NCBI RefSeq assembly: GCF_025397915.1
Contig: NZ_JALIDZ010000002.1
Span: forward strand, 542,546 to 606,545
Length of the DNA: 64,000 bases
Direction of reading: 5' to 3'
DNA from: Microbaculum marinisediminis
GTDB lineage: Bacteria; Pseudomonadota; Alphaproteobacteria; Rhizobiales; Tepidamorphaceae
How positions within the stretch are numbered: position 1 is the first letter of the stretch; the number at the start of each line of letters is the position of its first letter. Of this stretch, positions 35,379-43,250 are shown piece by piece. The notes under the pieces are model-generated. The model ran no database searches and had not been told where the DNA came from. It saw only the letters and a program-made list of their open reading frames with translations. The translations under genes were made by a program, and so were the position numbers.

Positions 35379-36544
35379 TACGGCTGCGCCACCCAACTCG
35401 GGATGATGCTCTGCACCGGCGTGAAGGCGCCGTCCTTGACCTGAATGATCACCATCTTCTTCAGGGGCGTGCCGTTCTGGCCCTTGTAGGTGATGGAGTC
35501 GGCGACGATGCCCTTCATCCCGTCGATCTCGCGGATCGCCGCGTTGATCGCCGAAGGCTCGAACGAACCTGCGGCCTCGGTCGCCGTCTTGACCACTTCG
35601 ACCGCCTCGCCGCCGAGACCGAAGAAGATGTTCTGGACGGTATATCCGCGCGCGGTGCAATCCTCGTAGAACGCCTTCAGGGCACTGCCCTCGGACGGGA
35701 ACCCGTGGGTGGAGAATGTGGCGAGACCGGCCCCCTTCCCGGCCACCTCGATGAAGGACGGATCGTCAAACCCATCGGTGCCATAGACCGGGATGTTCAC
35801 GTCTGAACTGGCCAGCGTACGGACGAGAACGCCTGCATCGGGCACCAGGATAGCGGCGAAGATCATATCCGGCTGTTCGTCGAGATTGCGGATCTCCGTA
35901 ACCTGCGGGGTATAGTCGGCCAGCCCGTGGTGATAGGCGACGCGCCCCACGATCTCGCCACCCAGCCGCTCGAAGGCCTGGGCGAAGTATTCCGGCGTCA
36001 GCAACGAGTAGGCACCGACGTCGTGGGCGATCATGAGAACCGCCTTGCGATGCCCGGCGGCATAGGCGGCCTCGGCTGCAGCGGCGGCCGAGGCATTGTC
36101 ACCATAAGGCACGAGATAGCCGTTATCGGGCGCTGCCTGGGGGAAGGCCGGCTGGGTGGCACCGACCGCCAGGACCGGGATGCTCTGCGCCATCGCCATG
36201 CCCGCGATCGGGATCAAGCCGTCATCCGTCGGCGGGCCAAGCAGGACGTCGGCGCCCGCGTCGATCAATTCCTGCGCCACGTTGGCGGCGGTGACCGGAT
36301 CGCTCTTGGTGTCGCGGATTTGCAGTTCGACAGGCTTGCCGTTGATCCCGCCCGCCTCGTTGATCTGGTCGACGCGGCAGGACACGCCGTCGGGGCTGTC
36401 ATAGGGCGCATAGGGTCCGGTGACGGCGGCGGCATAGCCGATAACCAGACCGTCATCCTCGGCTACGGCCGGCACGGCCGCGGAGGCAACCAGCGCAGCG
36501 CTGGCCAGAAGGGCGGGAAGACATTTATTCCGAAGTTCAGACAT
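35378..36544 (-). CDS. Branched-chain amino acid type ABC substrate-binding protein
   Basis: A 388-residue periplasmic binding protein of the Leu/Ile/Val-binding type. The signal peptide covers residues 1-28 (LLASAALVASAAVPAVA). The mature chain starts EDDGLVIGYAAAVTGPYAPYDSPDGVSCRVDQINEAGGINGKPVEL. It then has DTKSDPVTAANVAQELIDAGADVLLGPPTDDGLIP, the PBP1 fold pattern. It sits between LivG and LivF. Ligand unknown; probably the amine or its amide precursor. Confidence 0.93.
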   Translation of the reverse strand: MSELRNKCLPALLASAALVASAAVPAVAEDDGLVIGYAAAVTGPYAPYDSPDGVSCRVDQINEAGGINGKPVELQIRDTKSDPVTAANVAQELIDAGADVLLGPPTDDGLIPIAGMAMAQSIPVLAVGATQPAFPQAAPDNGYLVPYGDNASAAAAAEAAYAAGHRKAVLMIAHDVGAYSLLTPEYFAQAFERLGGEIVGRVAYHHGLADYTPQVTEIRNLDEQPDMIFAAILVPDAGVLVRTLASSDVNIPVYGTDGFDDPSFIEVAGKGAGLATFSTHGFPSEGSALKAFYEDCTARGYTVQNIFFGLGGEAVEVVKTATEAAGSFEPSAINAAIREIDGMKGIVADSITYKGQNGTPLKKMVIIQVKDGAFTPVQSIIPSWVAQP

Positions 36545-36548
36545 TGAC

Positions 36549-37376
36549 TTACTCCTCTCTTGATTTGGTCTTCTTGTTTTTCGAATGGCCGATATAGACC
36601 TCGATCACTTTGGGATCCTTCGTCACCTCGGCGGGCGTGCCCGATGCGATAATCCGCCCGGCGTCCAGCACGAAAATCCGGCTGCAGAGCGTCACGATGA
36701 AACGAAGGTCGTGGTCGATGACAATCACGCCACAGCGAAACTGGGACGAAGCCTGTCGTACCGCCGAGATAAGTGCCGTGGTCTCGGCAGCGTTCATCCC
36801 GGCCGCCGGCTCGTCCAGAAGCAGAAATTCTGGCGCTAACGCCAGTGCCCGGACAATCTCCAAACGGCGCTGGCTGCCGTAGGACAGAGCACCAGCCTTC
36901 CAATCGGCAAAGCGCGACAGGTCGAACTGGTCCAACAGGGCATCGATGTCGATCCCGGCACTCAGAGAACCGCGGTCTCGCAGCCCCGAGGTATGGGCCA
37001 CCTCGACATTCTGGCGCACGGTCAGGCGCGTAAAGAGTTTGATATTCTGGAACGTACGACCCAGCCCCGAGGCCGCACAGAATTGCGGCGTGGTGTTCGA
37101 CACCCGCACACCGCCTAGCGTCACCTCGCCAGAGGTGACCGACATCAATGAGGTTATCGCATTGATCAGGGTGGATTTGCCGGCGCCGTTCGGCCCGATC
37201 AGCCCGACAATCTCGCCAGCGGCGCAGTCGAGCGAGACGTCTTTCAGCACCTGGAGCCCGCCGAAGCTCTTGCAGACATTCGTCACGACAAGAGACTGTC
37301 CAGCGGCCGCCCCGACGGCCGTTTGGCCAAGCGCTACCTGCGACGGGGTTGCCCCCGCCTCCTTCATCTGAAGCAT
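36549..37376 (-). CDS. livG: Branched-chain amino acid type ABC ATPase (LivG)
   Basis: A 275-residue ATPase with Walker A GPNGAGKST near residue 59, GLGRTFQNIKLFTRLTVRQNVEVA typical of LivG, signature LSYGSQRRLEIVRALA and Walker B FLLLDEPAAGMN. It carries a roughly 25-residue N-terminal extension rich in Ala and Gly. First gene of a seven-gene unit (livG, binding protein, livF, livH, livM, cysteine-rich protein, ligase 2). Confidence 0.93.
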   Translation of the reverse strand: MLQMKEAGATPSQVALGQTAVGAAAGQSLVVTNVCKSFGGLQVLKDVSLDCAAGEIVGLIGPNGAGKSTLINAITSLMSVTSGEVTLGGVRVSNTTPQFCAASGLGRTFQNIKLFTRLTVRQNVEVAHTSGLRDRGSLSAGIDIDALLDQFDLSRFADWKAGALSYGSQRRLEIVRALALAPEFLLLDEPAAGMNAAETTALISAVRQASSQFRCGVIVIDHDLRFIVTLCSRIFVLDAGRIIASGTPAEVTKDPKVIEVYIGHSKNKKTKSREE

Positions 37377-37423
37377 TTCTCTCCCCTTGCTCGGAAAGCG
37401 GCGCCGATTTTTCAGCTTGCCTT

Positions 37424-37458
37424 TGGTCTAATAATCGGACCTTTATTATCCGTGTCAA
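37424..37458 (-). promoter_or_regulatory. Promoter and FadR/GntR-type operator before the importer operon
   Basis: A -35 box TTGACA (minus strand, 37453-37458) is followed after about 17 nt by ATTATT. The operator TGGTCTA-ATAAT-CGGACCT (37424-37442) overlaps the -10 region. Its left half is identical to the site at 30166; the right half keeps GACC. This fits repression of the importer by the GntR protein encoded at 39389-40216. Confidence 0.65.
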
Positions 37459-37487
37459 CCGTATTTTTTGCCGAGGGCCGTCCGATC

Positions 37488-38252
37488 CTAAAGTTTCGCC
37501 ATCAAACCGCCGTCTACCGGGAGGTCCACACCCGTAATGAAGGAGGCGCGGTCCGACAGCAGGAAAGCCACGGCAGCCGCTACGTCGTGAGGTCGTCCGA
37601 TCCTGCCGATCGGCGTACGCCTCTCCATCGCGGAGACGCGGTCGTTCTGGGCATAAATCTCCTCGGTCATCGGCGTCACGATCGACCCCGGGCAGACCGT
37701 GTTGGAGCGGATATTCTCCGGCGCGAGCTGCATGGCGAGCGACCGCGACAGCGATACCACCGCGGCTTTGGAAAGCTGGTAGGCGTCGGCGGGTCCGCCG
37801 GCAACGATATTTTCCATGTTGCGCAGCCCCACGACGCTGGCGATGTGCACCATCGCCCCACCACCGCAGGCGCGCATATGGGGCACGACGGCGCGCACCA
37901 TCCGGATGACCCCGTTGAGGTTCACGTCAAACGTCAGGTCGAAGGCCGCGGGCTCGGTGCTCAGAACCGAACCGTCGCGTTCGAAAAGGCAGACGCCGGC
38001 ACAGTTCACCAGATAGTCGATCCGGCCATGGGTCGCGGCGATCCGCTCCACCGCCCGGCCAATCGAATCGCCGTCACGCAGATCCACCTGGGTGAACTGC
38101 GCCGCCTCCGGCAATGCGCCCTGCGGCGGCGTCTTCAGGTCCAGAGCCTCGACACGCGCGCCCAACCGGGCGAGTTCCTGCGCAACCGCCAGACCGATGC
38201 CGCCGCCGGCTCCCGTGACCACGGCGATCCGGTTTTCCAGAGTTGCATCCAT
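37488..38252 (-). CDS. SDR family oxidoreductase
   Basis: A 254-residue classical SDR. TGAGGGIGLAVAQELA is near residue 12, NCAGV near 85, and the catalytic YQLSKAAVVSLSRSLAMQLA near 150, ending ITGVDLPVDGGLMAKL. The start at 38252 (MDATLENRIAVVTG) is the normal SDR N terminus. Divergent from another SDR gene at 38354 with only about 100 bp between them. Likely oxidises an alcohol intermediate of the amine pathway. Confidence 0.87.
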   Translation of the reverse strand: MDATLENRIAVVTGAGGGIGLAVAQELARLGARVEALDLKTPPQGALPEAAQFTQVDLRDGDSIGRAVERIAATHGRIDYLVNCAGVCLFERDGSVLSTEPAAFDLTFDVNLNGVIRMVRAVVPHMRACGGGAMVHIASVVGLRNMENIVAGGPADAYQLSKAAVVSLSRSLAMQLAPENIRSNTVCPGSIVTPMTEEIYAQNDRVSAMERRTPIGRIGRPHDVAAAVAFLLSDRASFITGVDLPVDGGLMAKL

Positions 38253-38353
38253 TCCTATTCCCTTCCCTGTTGCGCGGCCGACGACGCCGCAGCCCATTCT
38301 TGCGGACGGCACTCCGCCGCTCCGGCCATCCCGAAGACCGAGGAGAAACCGAC

Positions 38354-39127
38354 ATGAAGCTGAAATCTAAATCCGCCGTGGTCACGGGAGCTGGCGGCGG
38401 CATCGGTGCCGCCATCGCCCTGAAACTTGCACGCGATGGCGCGCGGGTGGCGGTCGCGGATCTGAACCTGGCGAATGCCGAACAGACCGCGCAGAGTGTT
38501 CGCGACGCGGGCGGAGAAGCCATCGCCATCGGCGCCAATGTCGCGGTGGATGCCGAGGTCGCCGCAATGATCGCCAGCACCGTGGAGGCTTTCGGCGGCC
38601 TCGACGTCCTGGTGAACAATGCCGGCATCGTTCATCCGGCGGACAACGCGCTGGAGGACACCACGGAAGAGGCCTGGGACGCCACGATGGCCGTGAACCT
38701 GAAGAGCATCTTCCTCACGTCCCGCCACGCGCTCGCACCGTTGGAGAACGGCGGCGGCGCAATCGTCAACATCGCCTCTGTCGTTGGCCTGATGGGGTCC
38801 TATCCGTCGCAGATCGCCTATACCGCTTCGAAGGGCGGAGTGATTTCGCTGACCCGGGAACTCGGCGTGGCGCTGGCGCGCAGGGGCATCCGGGTGAACG
38901 CGATTGCCCCAGGCGTCACCGCAACGCAGATGGGGGCGCAAATCGTGAAGGAAGACGAGGCATGGCAGCTCCGGCGGCTGCACATCCCGATGGGCCGCCT
39001 CGGCCTGCCCGAGGAGATCGCGGCCGCGACCGCCTTTCTCGCGTCCGAAGAGGCCAGCTATCTCACCGCACAATGCATCGCGGTCGACGGCGGGATGACC
39101 GGCGCCTATCTCACGCCGTCCGATTGA
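38354..39127 (+). CDS. SDR family oxidoreductase
   Basis: A 257-residue classical SDR of the FabG-like group. MKLKSKSAVVTGAGGGIGAAIALKLARDGARVAVADLN opens it, NNAGI is near residue 88, and the catalytic YTASKGGVISLTRELGVALA near 155. CGAGGAGAAACCGAC precedes the ATG. It is 226 bp (39128-39353 counted from its stop to the next regulatory half-site) upstream of the FadR-type regulator gene on the same strand. Confidence 0.87.
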   Translation: MKLKSKSAVVTGAGGGIGAAIALKLARDGARVAVADLNLANAEQTAQSVRDAGGEAIAIGANVAVDAEVAAMIASTVEAFGGLDVLVNNAGIVHPADNALEDTTEEAWDATMAVNLKSIFLTSRHALAPLENGGGAIVNIASVVGLMGSYPSQIAYTASKGGVISLTRELGVALARRGIRVNAIAPGVTATQMGAQIVKEDEAWQLRRLHIPMGRLGLPEEIAAATAFLASEEASYLTAQCIAVDGGMTGAYLTPSD

Positions 39128-39234
39128 GCCCGGCCGCGCCGTGCGTGCCCCCCGCCCGTGCGGCGCACTCGAAACACCGGAATTTCGCCTTATACGGGAC
39201 ACGGTCACGCCGATGCAGCCATACGTAATTACAT

Positions 39235-39253
39235 TGGTCTTATCATTAGACCA
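39235..39253. promoter_or_regulatory. FadR/GntR-type operator upstream of the regulator gene
   Basis: TGGTCTT-ATCAT-TAGACCA, a 19-bp palindrome with one mismatch, lies 136 bp before the GntR start. A further half-site TAGACCA is at 39336-39342, closer to the gene. Suggests autoregulation by the adjacent GntR protein. Confidence 0.7.
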
Positions 39254-39388
39254 TTGGAATTTGGCCGACAAGCTTCTGCATCGGCCCCTCTCCGCTAGCA
39301 TACGGACTTGGAGAAGAACCGAAACCAACATAAAGTAGACCAATAGCCCAAAGCACCCACCCTAGGAGGTTTTCGGAGCGCGCTTTGC

Positions 39389-40216
39389 ATGGGGAACAAT
39401 GTGAACGACAACGAAACACACGATCGCACACCGTCGGATCCGCCGGAGCCGGATCAAGGAGATGAGCATCTGATCCAGGGTGTCATCGGCAGCATCCGCC
39501 CCGCCGCCACCTATGAGCTCGTCGTGGAGCAGGTCAAACGCGCGATTTTTCTCGGCCGTTTCATGCCTGGCGACAAGCTGCCGGCCGAACGCGATCTCGC
39601 GGCTCAAATGATGGTCTCGCGCACCACCATTCGCGAGGCCATGCGCGTACTGGAGGGCGAGGGCCTCATCCAGGTCAAACGCGGCATGATGGGTGGGCTG
39701 ATCGTCAAGGCGCAGAACGAACTGCAGCCGCATGAGATCCAAAGCTATATGGAGACCAGGCGGGCGCAGCTCGACCATATTTTCGAGTATCGTATCGCAA
39801 ACGAATGCATGGCGACCCGGCTCGCGGCCACCCGACGCACCGAAGAGCAGCTCGACCGTCTGGAGTCCATGCTCAAGGCCATGGGCCGGCTATGCGAAAC
39901 GCCGGAGATGCGCGCGATCACCCCCAACATCGCTCGTTTCCGCGCACTCGATTCCGAGTTCCATCTGTTGCTGGCCGAGGCCTCGGGCAATCCGTTTCTC
40001 TTCCGCGCAGTGGAGGACGCCCGCACCGAGATGTTCCTGCCAATCGGGAAGGTCTTCAAACGTCTCGAAGACACGGCAAACGAACACCACGAGGCAATCT
40101 TCTCTGCGGTCCAGAGCAAAGATCCCGACCGCGCCGCCGAGGCGATGCGCCAGCACATCCTGACCAGCCGCGAAAGCCTGGAAGCGCTGATGCCGCAGAA
40201 TGAGGACCAAACCTAG
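39389..40216 (+). CDS. GntR family regulator, FadR subfamily
   Basis: A 275-residue GntR regulator. The winged helix covers about residues 46-105: VKRAIFLGRFMPGDKLPAERDLAAQMMVSRTTIREAMRVLEGEGLIQVKRGMMGG. The C-terminal all-helical FCD domain has the metal-binding pattern FRALDSEFHLLLAEASGN and NEHHEAIFSAVQSKDPDRAAEAMRQHI. It sits at the end of the amine cluster and three matching palindromes occur upstream of itself and two catabolic units. The effector is probably the amine or a gamma-glutamyl or acidic intermediate. AGGAGG is 20 nt before the ATG, rather far. Confidence 0.93.
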   Translation: MGNNVNDNETHDRTPSDPPEPDQGDEHLIQGVIGSIRPAATYELVVEQVKRAIFLGRFMPGDKLPAERDLAAQMMVSRTTIREAMRVLEGEGLIQVKRGMMGGLIVKAQNELQPHEIQSYMETRRAQLDHIFEYRIANECMATRLAATRRTEEQLDRLESMLKAMGRLCETPEMRAITPNIARFRALDSEFHLLLAEASGNPFLFRAVEDARTEMFLPIGKVFKRLEDTANEHHEAIFSAVQSKDPDRAAEAMRQHILTSRESLEALMPQNEDQT

Positions 40217-40224
40217 GTTTGGTC
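40205..40224 (+). terminator. 20-bp perfect palindrome across the regulator stop codon
   Basis: GACCAAACCT followed directly by AGGTTTGGTC, a perfect 20-bp inverted repeat overlapping the end of the GntR gene. The arms include TTGGTC/GACCAA, as in the operators. It could be a rho-independent-like hairpin with a weak tail or an extra regulator site. Confidence 0.4.
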
Positions 40225-40298
40225 TTGATCTGTTCAATTGGACAGGCTGAACCGGTGCGGGCACTGCCGGATCTGACGCAAAGCGGTATCCGGCGAGC

Positions 40299-40819
40299 GC
40301 CCAACCCGGGACAGACAGCATCCGCCGCTGGGGCCAAATCATCGGCGAGGCCGGACGACATCCGATCGACCGTGCAGAACTCGAACGCCTGCAACGCATC
40401 GTCATCGGCGATGCGCGCTTCGTGTATCTTGATCTGCGCCGGGACGGCAGCTTCATCGGGGAACATGAACGTGCGGCGGGAGCCCACTGCCCGATCACGT
40501 CAGCGCCCGGCATAAGGATCTGCCCGCGCTGATCGCCGCGCGCGGCTTCAACCCGCCCGGGCTCGTCTTCCCGGTTTCGGCCGTGATCCTCGAGCGGATC
40601 GAGGCCTACCGGCAGGTGCTGGAAAGCTATTAGCGCCGGCTGCGTCCTCATGTCGACTGGCGCCCGACGGACCGTGACAATGTCGAGGTGCTGAACGACA
40701 CCGGCGATTTCTACCGCTTCTTCGACGCCACGCCCCATGCCGAATTCCTCTTTGCATGCGGCGCGCAGGTCTACGCCGACATCCTGCATGTCCTGCTGAA
40801 GGAGACGCGGCCGGCCTGA
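40299..40819 (+). pseudogene. Decayed Fic-family gene fused to a LysR gene tail
   Basis: Broken coding sequence. Frame 1 reads IRRWGQIIGEAGRHPIDRAELERLQRIVIGDARFVYL, then a frameshift near 40480. The next frame reads PLPDHVSARHKDLPALIA joined directly to RGFNPPGLVFPVSAVILERIEAYRQVLESY, an in-frame TAG (40631-40633), and RRLRPHVDWRPTDRDNVEVLNDTGDFYRFFDATPHAEFLFAC. These match a known Fic/DOC protein family except that the part that should hold HPFxxGNGR is missing between ALIA and RGFNPPG. From about 40762 the sequence switches to AQVYADILHVLLKETRPA, nearly identical to the end of the LysR gene at 1642-1701. Confidence 0.75.
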
Positions 40820-40876
40820 GGCGGCCGCCCTGCTCTGTCGGAAAGTCGGAGCCTGGGTTATCGCGGGCCCGCGCGC

Positions 40877-41557
40877 TCAGCTTGTGAGCCAGCTGCGGTC
40901 GAAATCCAGCGTCGCGCGCGTGAACGCCTCGACATTGTCGATCAGGCGATCGAGGCGCACGGCCGCTTCGGCCGCGTCCCCCTGCGAAATGGCCTGCGCG
41001 ATTTCGGCATGAAGCCGTATCGTCTCGGACAGATTGTCGTAGTGGCGGTAGTAGGCGAACCAGAATCTGCGTGACAGGCCCTGGTTCAGGCGCATGGTTG
41101 CGGCGGCGAACTCGTTGCGCGCCGCCTCCACGATCATCTCGTCGAACTGGCGATCCAGATCGAGAAAGGCCTCGCCATCCTCGGCGATCGCGGCGCGGCG
41201 CATCTCGGTCGTCAGGTTCGCGAAGCGCCGCTTTTCGAGGTCGGTCGCCCGCTGCGCGGCGCATTCCACGACCAGGCGCTCAACCACCCGGCGCAGTTCC
41301 AACAGGCGAAGCTGCCGCGCGATATCGATCTCGGCGATCACCACACCCCGTTTGGGCATAATGGTCACCAGGCCTTCGCGGCTCAGCTCGCGCAGGGCTT
41401 CGCGGATCGGCGTTCGCCCCAGCGACAATTCCTGTGTCAGCGAGTTTTCCGATACGACCTGGCCCGGCCGAAACTGGAGCGAAACGATGCGTCGCTCCAG
41501 TTCGGCATAGGCTCTCGCCATATGGCTTTTCTTTGCGTCAGGTTGGGCTACGGTCAT
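40877..41557 (-). CDS. GntR family regulator (FCD domain)
   Basis: A 226-residue GntR regulator. The winged helix is at residues 12-75 (ERRIVSLQFRPGQVVSENSLTQELSLGRTPIREALRELSREGLVTIMPKRGVVIAEID). An FCD effector domain follows (LDLDRQFDEMIVEAARNEF, LHAEIAQAISQGDAAEAAVRLDRLIDNVE). It is 15 nt downstream of the IlvD-type dehydratase gene on the same strand and probably controls this unit through the CTAATATSTTAG sites at 44633-44725. Confidence 0.93.
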   Translation of the reverse strand: MTVAQPDAKKSHMARAYAELERRIVSLQFRPGQVVSENSLTQELSLGRTPIREALRELSREGLVTIMPKRGVVIAEIDIARQLRLLELRRVVERLVVECAAQRATDLEKRRFANLTTEMRRAAIAEDGEAFLDLDRQFDEMIVEAARNEFAAATMRLNQGLSRRFWFAYYRHYDNLSETIRLHAEIAQAISQGDAAEAAVRLDRLIDNVEAFTRATLDFDRSWLTS

Positions 41558-41572
41558 CGGGTCATCCGATAG

Positions 41573-43240
41573 TCATTCCTCGGCGCGAAGCACCGCGCCT
41601 TTCGACAAGGGCTGCACCAGCTTTCCATACATGGCTAGCCATCCGCGCTCCAGTGTCGTCGGGCGCTCGGGCAATGCGGCGATGCGCTCGGCCAGAGCCT
41701 GCTCGGAGACTTCCAGCGTAATCCGGCGCGCCTCCAGGTCGATCTCGATGATGTCACCGTCCTGCACGGCGGCAAGCGGCCCTCCTTCAGCCGCCTCGGG
41801 CATGACCTGACCGATGGTGATGCCACTGTTCAAACCGGACAGCTCGCCATCGGTGATCACGGCCACTTCCGATCCGAAACCGGCCCCGACCAGCGCGGCC
41901 ATGAAGGATGCCGCGAAGACCGTGCCCGGCCCGCCCTTCGGGCCCAGCATGCGCAGGACCACCGCCTGCCCCGCCTTGATCTCTCCGCGCTCGATCGCGT
42001 CGATCGCGGCCGCCTCGTCCTCGAAGACAATAGCAGCCCCCTTGAACCGGCGCACGGCAGCGGGCACCGCAGAGAGCTTCACGACCGAGCCGTCCGGCGC
42101 GAGGTTGCCCCGCACGATCACCAACCCGGGCTCGGCGCGGAACGGGCGTTCCAGCGGCCTGATGACCTCGGGATCCGGCGCCGGCCGGGCGGCGAGATTT
42201 TCGGCAAGCGTCGCGCCGGTGACCGTCAGGACGCTTCCGTCCAGCTCCGACAGCAGCGCGATCATCGCGCCGGAGACGCCGCCTGCTTCGGCGAAGGCCT
42301 CGATGCGGGTCGGGCCGTTGGGGCGAATCTGGGTGATCTGCGGGAGCCGCGCGGCGGCGTCGAACTCAGCCAGCACGTCGACATCGCATTCGGCCTCGAC
42401 GGCTGCCGCCGTCAGGTGGCGCACCACATTCACCGAGCACCCGATGGCTGTGGCGACCCGTACGGCGTTGCGGAAGGCCGTGGGCGTCAGGATGCTGCGC
42501 GGCCGGATGTCCTGATTGATGAGTTCCACGATCCTCGCCCCGGCGGCGCGCGCGTACTCGTCAAGCCGCTCCGAACCGGCGCGGATCGGCGCGTTGCCCG
42601 GCAAGGCCATCCCCAAGGCTTCGGCCATGCAGTGCATGCTGTTGGCCGTGGCCAGCCCGGCACAGACGCCCGGCCCCTTGATCGCGGTGCGTGTCATTTC
42701 CTTCAGGTCGCACAGCGTCATCCGCCGCGCCTTGACCGCGCCCACGGCCTTGTAGACCTCTTCGATATCATTCTCGCGGCCGCCACAATCGGCCCCGAGC
42801 TGAAAGCCGCACGTCAGCAAGATCGCGGGCACGTTCAGGCGCCCCGCGGCCATCAGGTGCGCCGGCGTCGTCTTGTCACACGAGGACAGCAGCACCATGC
42901 CGTCGAGCTCCGCGCCTTCGACCTGAACCTCGATATCGTTCACCAGCAGATCCCGGCTGGGCATCAGATAGCGCCCCTGCTTTCCCGCAGAGGTGACGAA
43001 ATCCGACGGCGCGACGGTACGGATCTCGAAGGGCAAGCCGCCCGCGGCCCGGATCGCCTGCTTGACCGTCTCGGCGACACCGTCGAGATGCTGGAAACAG
43101 ACCGAAAGGCCGGACGAGCTGTTGACCACCGCGATCTTCGGCTTGTCGAAATCTTCTTCGCGGATCCCCATGGCCAGCCATTGCGCGCGCCGAACGGCCC
43201 ATCGGGTGGTTCCAGGGGTAAAATTGCTGCGATAGGTCAT
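41573..43240 (-). CDS. IlvD/Edd family dehydratase
   Basis: A 555-residue Fe-S dehydratase of the dihydroxy-acid and sugar-acid type. Cluster ligands are visible in SSCDKTTPAHLMAAGRLNVP, GADCGGREND and GVCAGLATANSMHCMAEALGMALPGNA. The active-site serine region is ITDGELSGLNSGITIGQVMPEAAEGGP. The start at 43240 (MTYRSNFTPGTTRWAVRRAQWLAMG) follows the FAD oxidoreductase stop by 10 nt. Next to a TRAP importer and GntR regulator, a sugar acid or hydroxy acid dehydratase is more likely than a biosynthetic IlvD. Confidence 0.9.
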   Translation of the reverse strand: MTYRSNFTPGTTRWAVRRAQWLAMGIREEDFDKPKIAVVNSSSGLSVCFQHLDGVAETVKQAIRAAGGLPFEIRTVAPSDFVTSAGKQGRYLMPSRDLLVNDIEVQVEGAELDGMVLLSSCDKTTPAHLMAAGRLNVPAILLTCGFQLGADCGGRENDIEEVYKAVGAVKARRMTLCDLKEMTRTAIKGPGVCAGLATANSMHCMAEALGMALPGNAPIRAGSERLDEYARAAGARIVELINQDIRPRSILTPTAFRNAVRVATAIGCSVNVVRHLTAAAVEAECDVDVLAEFDAAARLPQITQIRPNGPTRIEAFAEAGGVSGAMIALLSELDGSVLTVTGATLAENLAARPAPDPEVIRPLERPFRAEPGLVIVRGNLAPDGSVVKLSAVPAAVRRFKGAAIVFEDEAAAIDAIERGEIKAGQAVVLRMLGPKGGPGTVFAASFMAALVGAGFGSEVAVITDGELSGLNSGITIGQVMPEAAEGGPLAAVQDGDIIEIDLEARRITLEVSEQALAERIAALPERPTTLERGWLAMYGKLVQPLSKGAVLRAEE

Positions 43241-43250
43241 CTTGGGTCTC

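Noticed and set aside
41573..43240. Housekeeping ilvD (branched-chain amino acid synthesis)
   Set aside because: Context with a GntR regulator, FAD oxidoreductase and TRAP importer favours a catabolic IlvD/Edd paralogue; the gene symbol was not assigned.
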